64,000 nucleotides of DNA from Pseudomonas fluorescens. GTDB taxonomy: Bacteria; Pseudomonadota; Gammaproteobacteria; Pseudomonadales; Pseudomonadaceae. The stretch lies in contig NZ_JSAK01000029.1 of the NCBI RefSeq assembly GCF_000802965.1, positions 143,127 through 207,126 of the forward strand. Reading direction: 5' to 3'. Made by a program: the position numbers and the translations under genes. This document shows, piece after piece, positions 51,934-58,612 of this stretch. The notes under the pieces are model-generated. The model did not search any database, was not told where the DNA came from, and worked only from the letters and a program-made list of their open reading frames with translations. Position 1 is the stretch's first letter. Every line of letters starts with the position of its first letter.

Positions 51934-52890
51934 ATGCTCCTATTGGTTGTCGCAATCGCGGTTTTCGCAGCCTGGAGCTGGTTAAGCTATCCAGCGATCG
52001 GGTACTGGCTCTATGACTTGAGCGTGGCCACCGAAGCCAAGCTGTACAAGCTGCACAAAATCGTCGTGCCCATCTCGGAAATGACGGTCTCGACCTGGCA
52101 AGGCGGGCCGTATGAAGCATCCAGCAATGTCTTGATGCTGCACGGTTTCAGCGCCGACAAAAACCTCTGGCTGCGCTTTGCCCGGCACTTTGTCGGCAAT
52201 TACCGGGTGATCATTCCCGACATCGCAGGCCATGGTGAAACCGGCTTCAAGGCTGGCGGCGGCTATGACATTGCGTTGCAAGCCAAGCGGATGATTCAGC
52301 TGCTCGACGTTTGCGGCGTCGAAAAAGTACACGTGATCGGCAACTCGATGGGCGGCTACATCGCCGCCTGGCTCGCGGCCAACTATCCGGAGCGGATCGT
52401 CTCGGTCGCCCTGTTCGACCCGGCCGGCGTCGCCTCGCCGGAACCCAGTGATCTGGAACGCCACTTGGCCAAGGGCCACAACCCGTTCCTGATTAATTCG
52501 CGCGAAGAATTCAAATATCTCTATGCCATGACCATGGCCGAACCACCGTGGATGCCGCGCGTGGTGCTGGATGCCATCGCCCATCGCTACGAACAGTCGC
52601 GCGACGAACTGGAAGAAATCTTCCGTGATTTTCGCGCCAGCCCGCCCATGGAGCCGAAACTCCCCTCGATCAAGGCGCCAGCGCTGTTGCTCTGGGGGCG
52701 CAAGGATCGCTTGATCGATGTCAGCAGCGTGGCTATCTGGAGCAAAGGCATCGCCGATCTGCGGGTGGAAATATGGGAAGGCATCGGTCATATGCCGATG
52801 CTGGAAGCGCCTGCCGGTTCGGCGCGCCTGTATCGGGAGTTTTTGGCATCGCTGCGCTCGGAAAGCCCACAGGATCAACGACTGCATTGA
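51934..52890 (+). CDS. Alpha/beta hydrolase with N-terminal membrane anchor
   Basis: A 318-residue hydrolase. Residues 1-25 are a hydrophobic helix (LLLVVAIAVFAAW), probably an anchor. The core has NVLMLHGFSADKNLWL, the nucleophile elbow GNSMGG near residue 136, Asp in WGRKDRLID and His in GIGHMPMLEAP. It resembles the membrane-bound lipase/esterase class of PA2949. Lying 22 bp after the monooxygenase, it probably cleaves the ester that enzyme makes. Direct evidence for the substrate is lacking. Confidence 0.86.
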   Translation: MLLLVVAIAVFAAWSWLSYPAIGYWLYDLSVATEAKLYKLHKIVVPISEMTVSTWQGGPYEASSNVLMLHGFSADKNLWLRFARHFVGNYRVIIPDIAGHGETGFKAGGGYDIALQAKRMIQLLDVCGVEKVHVIGNSMGGYIAAWLAANYPERIVSVALFDPAGVASPEPSDLERHLAKGHNPFLINSREEFKYLYAMTMAEPPWMPRVVLDAIAHRYEQSRDELEEIFRDFRASPPMEPKLPSIKAPALLLWGRKDRLIDVSSVAIWSKGIADLRVEIWEGIGHMPMLEAPAGSARLYREFLASLRSESPQDQRLH

Positions 52891-52994
52891 GGATGCAGTC
52901 CTTTGCAGAATGAAGTTCGTCAGAAACTTCGTTTGTCGGCGACGTTGAAGGCTGCGATCTTTTGCCTAACGTCACCGCGCCAGGAATTGTCTTC

Positions 52995-54371
52995 ATGAAC
53001 CACCCGAGTTTCGTCAGCCCCGACCTGATCCGCCAACGCTTTTCCAAAGCGATGTCCGACATGTACCGCGAAGAAGTGCCGCTGTACGGCGCGCTGATGG
53101 AGTTGGTGGAAAAGACCAACCGCCACGTGCTGGACAGCGATCCACAAGTGGCTCGACAGTTGAACAGCACCGGCGAAATCGAGCGCCTGGACCTGGAGCG
53201 CCACGGCGCGATCCGGGTCGGTACAGCCGCTGAACTGGCAACCCTCGCCCGCCTGTTCGCTGTGATGGGTATGCAACCGGTGGGTTACTACGACCTGACA
53301 CCGGCCGGGGTGCCGGTGCATTCCACTGCATTCCGTGCCGTGCATGAAGCGGCGTTGCAGATTAGCCCGTTCCGGGTGTTCACCTCACTGCTGCGCCTGG
53401 AGCTGATCGAAGACCTGGAATTGCGCGCCTTCGCCCAGTCGGCATTGGACAAGCGTTCGATCTTCACCCCCGCCGCGCTCACGCTCATCGACCGCGCCGA
53501 AACCCACGGCGGCCTGACCGAGCAAGAGGCTGACGAATTCGTCAAAGAGGCACTGGAAACGTTCCGCTGGCATCACAGCGCCACGGTGACTGCCGAGCAA
53601 TACCAGCAGCTCAGCGCCCAACATCGCCTCATTGCCGATGTGGTGGCCTTCAAAGGCCCGCACATCAATCACCTGACACCGCGTACTCTGGACATCGACA
53701 TCGTCCAGGCACAAATGCCCGTCCATGGCATCACCCCCAAAGCGGTGATCGAAGGCCCGCCACGCCGCCAATGCCCGATCCTGCTGCGCCAGACCAGTTT
53801 CAAGGCGCTCGACGAACCGATTGCCTTCACCGATCAGGCCGACGCTCGCGGCAGCCATAGCGCCCGTTTCGGTGAAATCGAACAACGCGGCGCCGCCCTT
53901 ACACCCAAGGGTCGGGCGCTTTACGACCGTTTGCTGAATGCCGCCCGGGACGAACTCAAGGACTTCCCCAACGAAGCCAACGCCGCGCGCTACAACGCGC
54001 TGATGTCGCAGCACTTCAGCGAATTTCCTGACACCTACGAAGGCATGCGCCGACAGGAACTGGCGTACTTTCGCTATTTCGTGACGGAAAAAGGTTTGGC
54101 GGCGCATGAGCTGAAAACCGCGACGCTCGAAGATCTGGTCAGCGACGGCTATCTGCGGGTTGAACCGTTGGTGTACGAAGATTTCCTGCCCGTCAGTGCC
54201 GCAGGGATTTTTCAGTCAAACCTGGGGGATGCGGCGCAAACCCATTACGGCGTGCACGCCAACCAGCAAGCGTTTGAAAAGGCCTTGGGGCGTTCGACGA
54301 TAGATGAGTTGGGGTTGTATGCAGAGACGCAGCGGCGCTCGATTGAGCAGTGTTTTGCAGCGCTTCGTTAG
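52995..54371 (+). CDS. hglS: 2-oxoadipate dioxygenase/decarboxylase (D-2-hydroxyglutarate synthase)
   Basis: From the ATG at 52995 the product is 458 residues, DUF1338 family. The iron ligands reported for P. putida HglS fall at the same positions: His70 (ERHGAIR), His226 (GPHINHLTPR) and Glu294 (RFGEIEQ), with Arg74 also kept. HglS converts 2-oxoadipate to D-2-hydroxyglutarate in D-lysine catabolism. There is a REP remnant (GAAGGCTGCGATCTTTTGC, 52947-52965) just upstream. The gene begins 105 bp after the hydrolase and may have its own promoter. Confidence 0.93.
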   Translation: MNHPSFVSPDLIRQRFSKAMSDMYREEVPLYGALMELVEKTNRHVLDSDPQVARQLNSTGEIERLDLERHGAIRVGTAAELATLARLFAVMGMQPVGYYDLTPAGVPVHSTAFRAVHEAALQISPFRVFTSLLRLELIEDLELRAFAQSALDKRSIFTPAALTLIDRAETHGGLTEQEADEFVKEALETFRWHHSATVTAEQYQQLSAQHRLIADVVAFKGPHINHLTPRTLDIDIVQAQMPVHGITPKAVIEGPPRRQCPILLRQTSFKALDEPIAFTDQADARGSHSARFGEIEQRGAALTPKGRALYDRLLNAARDELKDFPNEANAARYNALMSQHFSEFPDTYEGMRRQELAYFRYFVTEKGLAAHELKTATLEDLVSDGYLRVEPLVYEDFLPVSAAGIFQSNLGDAAQTHYGVHANQQAFEKALGRSTIDELGLYAETQRRSIEQCFAALR

Positions 54372-54383
54372 TCCACCACAAAA

Positions 54384-54454
54384 CTGTAGGAGCCTGGCTT
54401 GCCAGCGATAGCGATTTCACGTCCGCCATCGCCGGCAAGCCGGGCGCCTACAGG
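54384..54454. repeat. REP inverted pair (GGAGCCTGGCTTGCCAGCGAT type)
   Basis: The arms pair imperfectly (GAGCCTGGCTTGCC with GGCAAGCCGGGCGCC). It lies between convergent hglS and the PfpI-family gene. Confidence 0.82.
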
Positions 54455-54462
54455 ATTTATGT

Positions 54463-55140
54463 CTATTTCAATTTCGCCAACAACGCTTCAGCCGCAGCCT
54501 GCGACGACGCCGGATTCTGCCCGGTAACCAACAGGCCATCGGTGAGCACATAGCTCGCCCAATCAGGTCCCTTTGAAAAAAACCCGCCCTTGGCCTTGAG
54601 CTCATCCTCCACCAGAAACGGCACGACATTGGTCAATTGCACCGCTTCTTCTTCGCTGTTGGTGAACCCCGTCACTTTCTTGCCTTTGACCAACGGCTGG
54701 CCGTCCGGGCCTTTGGCATGCCGCAGGACGCCTGGCGCGTGGCAGACGGTGGCGACTGGTTTGCCCGCGTTGTAAAACGCCTCGATCAACGCGATCGACT
54801 GTTGGTCTTCGGCCAGGTCCCAGAGTGGGCCATGGCCGCCCGGATAGAAGATCGCGTCGTAATCGCCCTCCTTCACCGAGCCGAGCAGGACGGTTGACGC
54901 CAATGCCGATTGCGCCGCCGGGTCCTTGCGAAAGCGCTCGGTAGCTTCGGTTTGCGCGTCTGGCTCGTCGCTTTTCGGGTCCAGCGGAGGCTGGCCGCCC
55001 TTGGGTGAGGCCAGGGTCAACTGCGCGCCAGCATCCTTGAACGTGTAATACGGTGCAGCGAATTCTTCCAGCCAGAATCCGGTTTTCTTGCCGGTGTCAC
55101 CCAATTGATCGTGGGACGTTAAAACCATCAGGATTTTCAT
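54463..55140 (-). CDS. DJ-1/PfpI-family protein (type 1 glutamine amidotransferase-like)
   Basis: From the ATG at 55140 (GGAG upstream) the product is 225 residues. The nucleophile elbow is PVATVCHAPGVLRH with Cys near residue 121, the acidic partner lies in DAIFYPGGHGPLWDL, and KTGFWLEEFAAPYYTFKDAG is typical of the Hsp31/HchA-like and glyoxalase III branch. It may act on methylglyoxal or glycated targets. The open frame upstream to 55317 overlaps the promoter region and is not supported. Confidence 0.87.
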   Translation of the reverse strand: MKILMVLTSHDQLGDTGKKTGFWLEEFAAPYYTFKDAGAQLTLASPKGGQPPLDPKSDEPDAQTEATERFRKDPAAQSALASTVLLGSVKEGDYDAIFYPGGHGPLWDLAEDQQSIALIEAFYNAGKPVATVCHAPGVLRHAKGPDGQPLVKGKKVTGFTNSEEEAVQLTNVVPFLVEDELKAKGGFFSKGPDWASYVLTDGLLVTGQNPASSQAAAEALLAKLK

Positions 55141-55382
55141 GTCGTCTTCACTCCGTCTCGGGACTGCGGTGGTGGCTTGTGGCCGTGATGCGCAACAATC
55201 TGCGCGATGATCGTGGCGTAAGACCTTGGTACGGGGTTGATCGTTCGGCCTGTGAAGCCTTTCGATCAGGTGCGCAAACCATGCGGCTGAATGTGCAACT
55301 TTCTGCGCAAATCTCATTGAATTTCGGCGTCAAATGTTGCGAAAAAACACTCGACTACACGACTTATACAGCTTTCAGGCTT

Positions 55383-55399
55383 TTGGCACGGACCTTGTT
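55383..55399 (+). promoter_or_regulatory. Sigma-54 promoter of hcp
   Basis: TTGGCACGGACCTTGTT matches the -24/-12 consensus YTGGCACG-N4-TTGCW with one change (TTGT for TTGC) and correct spacing. It lies 68 bp upstream of the hcp ATG. RpoN control of hcp genes is known in Pseudomonas. Confidence 0.6.
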
Positions 55400-55467
55400 A
55401 ATAGTCAGCCCCCACTGAGCGAAATCGCCCTCGGGCGCATTAATTTACTTTAGCAAGGAGAGCATCC

Positions 55468-55986
55468 ATGGCTACACCCGCGTACATGTCCGTTACAGGC
55501 GAGAAACAGGGACTGATCACTGCCGGAGCATTTACCGCAGATTCCGTTGGCAATACCTACCAGGAGGGTCACGAAGACCAGGTCATGGTTCAGGGTTTCA
55601 GCCACGAACTCACGATACCGCGAGACCCACAGTCGGGTAATACAACCGGTCAACGCATTCACAAACCCCTCGTGATCACCAAGGTTTTCGACAAAGCGTC
55701 CCCGCTGTTGCTGGAAGCACTGACTTCCGGCGAGCGCATGACTGCCGTTGAGATCAAGTGGTATCGCCCTAAAGGTCAAGGAGGCCAGGAGCATTACTAC
55801 ACCACTAAACTTGAAGATGCGATCATCGTCGTCATCAAGGACTACATGCATAACTGCCAGGACCCGGCAAACTCGCATTTCACCCATCTACAAGATGTGC
55901 ACTTCAGTTATCGCAACATAACCTGGACGCACGTAGCATCCGGAACTTCGGGATCGGATGACTGGCGCAAGCCAAAAATGGACTAA
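55468..55986 (+). CDS. hcp: Hcp, type VI secretion tube protein (orphan copy)
   Basis: A 172-residue Hcp1-type protein: VQGFSHELTIPRDPQSG, HKPLVITKVFDKASPLLLEAL and the EIKWYR strand are typical of the hexameric tube subunit. No other type VI gene or VgrG is beside it. AAGGAGAG precedes the start. A sigma-54-like promoter precedes the gene. Orphan Hcp proteins are loaded by a main T6SS cluster elsewhere. No effector domain is fused. Confidence 0.93.
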   Translation: MATPAYMSVTGEKQGLITAGAFTADSVGNTYQEGHEDQVMVQGFSHELTIPRDPQSGNTTGQRIHKPLVITKVFDKASPLLLEALTSGERMTAVEIKWYRPKGQGGQEHYYTTKLEDAIIVVIKDYMHNCQDPANSHFTHLQDVHFSYRNITWTHVASGTSGSDDWRKPKMD

Positions 55987-56276
55987 GTCAGTTCCATGGT
56001 TTACATATCGGTCAGCACTGCTGGCCGATTTAGTTTGGCAAGTGGAAAACAGACAGAAATGACTATTTAGAATAGTGTTCGCCCAGTGCAAAAGCCTCGG
56101 CATTCCATGCACTGGTAAAGAGCCCTGACACTGGACGAACGGGGCGTATTTTAAATGAAGTCGCTGAAGAAATCCGCGCCTGAAACATGAAATTTGCAGA
56201 CACATCTTCTCTCGATCACTGCTCCAATTATTCTTCAGACCAAGTGACCAAACCCACCAGTCAGTTCAAAGAAATT

Positions 56277-56311
56277 GATTAACCCTATACAAAACCTGTA
56301 CAGGGTTAATC
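56277..56311. terminator. Perfect 10-bp inverted repeat between hcp and the next convergent gene
   Basis: GATTAACCCT (56277-56286) pairs exactly with AGGGTTAATC (56302-56311); further pairs form in the loop (TACA/TGTA). It lies 19 bp after the convergent gene's stop codon and 290 bp after hcp. It can fold in either transcript. The remaining part of the 344-bp gap 55987-56330 is AT-rich and shows no gene. Confidence 0.5.
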
Positions 56312-56330
56312 AATACGCAGAACTAAAAAC

Positions 56331-56912
56331 TCAACTTCCGGATTTGCTGGTCACTTGTAGAAAGTCGGTATACGTCACGTAGACGCTTTGCCCAACTTTC
56401 AGGTCCTTAAGCTTCGCTTGAATTTCCGGTTTTTCGACAGTGATGGTTTTGCTCTCCCCTTTCGGATTTTCAAAGGTGACCTGGTTTTTCTTCACATCGA
56501 TTGCGGTGATTTTCAGCTGGACTTGTACCTGACGATAAGCTTCGCCGCCAGGGGCGCTACCCGGCGCGTTGCGGGCTTCACCGACGCCTTCCGTAGTGCC
56601 TGGCAAGCCTTTGTCGACATCGGTGTCCAGATAGGCAGCGACAGAGCGGGCGACTTTGATGTCGACCTGATCGCCAGCTTTCAGGTTGCCGAGGTTTTTC
56701 GCCTTGTCGGTTAGTTGAAAATGGACCTCGCGACCGTCCGGCCCCTTGAGAACCACTTGATGCTTGGCGGCATCGACTGAGACGACAGTGGCGGTGATCT
56801 GATCAGCTTCCACGACGGCGGATAACGGAATGTCTGCTGCAACGGCGCTAAAACTGGCGGCGGACAGCAAGGTGGCGAGTGTGACGGCTTTAGTCAGTGC
56901 GTGAAGTTTCAT
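56331..56912 (-). CDS. Periplasmic protein of unknown function with two similar beta halves
   Basis: From the ATG at 56912 the product is 193 residues with a signal peptide ending SAVA/ADIPL. The mature chain has two comparable units: ITATVVSVDAAKHQVVLKGPDGREVHF (in pieces) with KAGDQVDIKVARS, and ITAIDVKKNQVTFENPKGESKTI with KVGQSVYVTYTD. This suggests a duplicated small beta-barrel, like OB-fold proteins, joined by a Gly/Pro-rich linker. I do not recognise a function. Confidence 0.75.
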   Translation of the reverse strand: MKLHALTKAVTLATLLSAASFSAVAADIPLSAVVEADQITATVVSVDAAKHQVVLKGPDGREVHFQLTDKAKNLGNLKAGDQVDIKVARSVAAYLDTDVDKGLPGTTEGVGEARNAPGSAPGGEAYRQVQVQLKITAIDVKKNQVTFENPKGESKTITVEKPEIQAKLKDLKVGQSVYVTYTDFLQVTSKSGS

Positions 56913-56998
56913 AGGCAGAACATTCCCTGTGATAAATGATGACAAACGGCGCCGAAATGCGGGTTCAACACCGTGTGTCGAATGAGCATAGACGCTGA

Positions 56999-57166
56999 TC
57001 AGGGAGTGTTCGCAGTTTCTTGCGCAGTCGATTCACCGCTGGCGGTGCCTTTGCCGCTTTCCTTGCGTCGGGTCGGGTCGGTTGGGCGCAAGGCGTCGTT
57101 GTCGCGCTCGGTTTCTCCGGGTGGCCGTGGCTCGTCGGGGTGTTCGGTGTCGGGGATGGGTTTCAT
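56999..57166 (-). CDS. Small disordered protein (55 residues)
   Basis: An ATG at 57166 with GAGGAC upstream opens 55 codons beginning MKPIPDTEHPDEPRPPG and including RDNDALRPTDPTRRKESGKG. It is rich in Pro, Glu, Asp, Lys and Arg with no hydrophobic core, so it is probably intrinsically disordered. It starts 11 bases after the end of the 80-residue gene on the same strand, so the two are likely one operon. Function unknown. Confidence 0.6.
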   Translation of the reverse strand: MKPIPDTEHPDEPRPPGETERDNDALRPTDPTRRKESGKGTASGESTAQETANTP

Positions 57167-57176
57167 GTCGGTGTCC

Positions 57177-57419
57177 TCAGGCTTCGGGATCGTCGAGCTC
57201 TCGGGTGACGTTGATCGCCGGTGAGTCTTTGTGGGATTGCTCCGCCCTGCTCTTCAGCTCCTGCCATTGTTCAAGGTCGATGGCGCCCTGCCCCAACAGA
57301 TCATCAGCCAGCCGCTGCAAATCCATGAAGTAAGAATCCGGGGACTGCTGCCAATAGGCCTCGTCTTCGAACAGGCGTTGCCATGCGTCGAGGTCGGGGG
57401 GTGTGAGGTCTTCGCGCAT
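57177..57419 (-). CDS. Small acidic protein of unknown function (80 residues)
   Basis: From the ATG at 57419 the product is 80 residues: DLDAWQRLFEDEAYWQQSPDSYFMDLQRLADDLL suggests two amphipathic helices (shown in part as WQRLFEDEAYW), with an acidic C-terminus (NVTRELDDPEA). The frame is open upstream to 57494, but no ribosome site supports that. It pairs with the 55-residue gene. I do not recognise the family. Confidence 0.65.
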   Translation of the reverse strand: MREDLTPPDLDAWQRLFEDEAYWQQSPDSYFMDLQRLADDLLGQGAIDLEQWQELKSRAEQSHKDSPAINVTRELDDPEA

Positions 57420-57483
57420 GGCGAGCTCCAGCAGGGGTATTCGTACGGTAGAGAGGTGGACGCCGGAAGGAGTTCCGGTTGAT

Positions 57484-57525
57484 TGGAAGATCAAAAGATC
57501 GCAGCCTGCGGCAGCTCCTACAGGG
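57484..57525. repeat. Single REP half-element
   Basis: One arm (AAAAGATCGCAGCCTGCGGCAGCTCCTACAGG region) without a partner, between the 80-residue gene and the AttH-like gene. Confidence 0.7.
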
Positions 57526-57538
57526 GACCGCGATCCTT

Positions 57539-58612
57539 TTAATAACCGGTCATTTCCAGATACCCCTGTCCGCCATGACTGCCGCTCAAACGCACCGGCC
57601 CTTCCCAGTAGGGAATGCGCAAATCCATCCAGGCATCGGGATTAAGGGCGTTGATGTCGATATCGAGGTGTTTGCCGGGAATCTGAATCGACCATCGCAC
57701 CGGCATCGAACGCCCGGCCACCTTGGCGGTGTCCTGAGGGGTGAGGCGAATATCATCAGCCTTCAGCATCTGCGTCTGGCCCTGAGCATCGATCCACGTA
57801 CCGGTCAGGTAAGGTTCACCGTCCTTTTGCCGCATGCGATAGAGCATCACCTGCTCGCCGCTGTCCAGGTGCAGGGAAAACCAGTCCCAGCCGCTCTGGT
57901 TGGCGGTTAGCGGTTGGCTGCTCCATTCGCGGTCGAGCCACGCGGGACCGCTGACCTGATACTGCTTGCCGTCGATCTCCAGCATACCGCTGGCCTGAAA
58001 AAACGGCTGGCTGTAGTAATACGACGCCTGGCCCTGTTCGGATTTCTGGCTAAACCCCTTGTCCCCTTGCGGCACCAGCGGCCGATTCGAGGTCAATCGC
58101 AGTTGGTAGCTGAATGACTTGTCGCGAGCGCTGAGTTGCAGGTCGGTCAGTGGATCAGCAACCGTAGCCTGGCTGCTGAAATGCCAGTCGTCGATCCACG
58201 CATTGAACGGTGTCAGGTTCACGCCGGCCTGTCCGACGCCGCCACGGGCATAGCGTTCGGCGGCGTGATGCACCGAATCCGAGGTAACCGCCGCGTGGCC
58301 CAGCCATATCGTCTGATTGCTCCACCCGGACTGCTCAGGCGTCGCTTTCAAGGCGCTGCGAAACAACGTCCACTGGGCGCCGAACTGGCGACCCTGCTCA
58401 TCCTTGAGGTTGGCGGTGACGTACCACCATTCGATGCGAAAGCCGTCATGAGGGCCATGATCTGCCGGAAAATAAAATACGCGCCCGGGCACTACCGGCG
58501 TAAACGCGGTCGCTTGATTGCCCAGCCCGGCGAAACCTTTTTCATCCGGCGTCGACTGCTCACAACCGCCGAGCAACGCCAGGATCAGGCATAACCCGAA
58601 CTTAATCCTCAT
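57539..58612 (-). CDS. AttH/CrtC-like lipocalin-type lipoprotein
   Basis: From the ATG at 58612 the product is 357 residues with a lipobox ALLGGC (Cys17) and mature N-terminus CEQSTPDE. The body is of the AttH/carotenoid 1,2-hydratase-like (CrtC) double-lipocalin kind: FRIEWWYVTANL, GHAAVTSDSVHHAAERYARG and WLDREWSSQPL. It overlaps the permease gene by 11 bases, and the three-gene unit ATPase-permease-lipoprotein recalls the attEFGH arrangement. It probably binds a hydrophobic ligand handed on by the transporter. Confidence 0.85.
   Translation of the reverse strand: MRIKFGLCLILALLGGCEQSTPDEKGFAGLGNQATAFTPVVPGRVFYFPADHGPHDGFRIEWWYVTANLKDEQGRQFGAQWTLFRSALKATPEQSGWSNQTIWLGHAAVTSDSVHHAAERYARGGVGQAGVNLTPFNAWIDDWHFSSQATVADPLTDLQLSARDKSFSYQLRLTSNRPLVPQGDKGFSQKSEQGQASYYYSQPFFQASGMLEIDGKQYQVSGPAWLDREWSSQPLTANQSGWDWFSLHLDSGEQVMLYRMRQKDGEPYLTGTWIDAQGQTQMLKADDIRLTPQDTAKVAGRSMPVRWSIQIPGKHLDIDINALNPDAWMDLRIPYWEGPVRLSGSHGGQGYLEMTGY

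Noticed and set aside
55468..55986. A type VI secretion cluster or effector-immunity pair around hcp
   Set aside because: No vgrG, PAAR, sheath or immunity-like gene is adjacent; the next 344 bases carry no gene.
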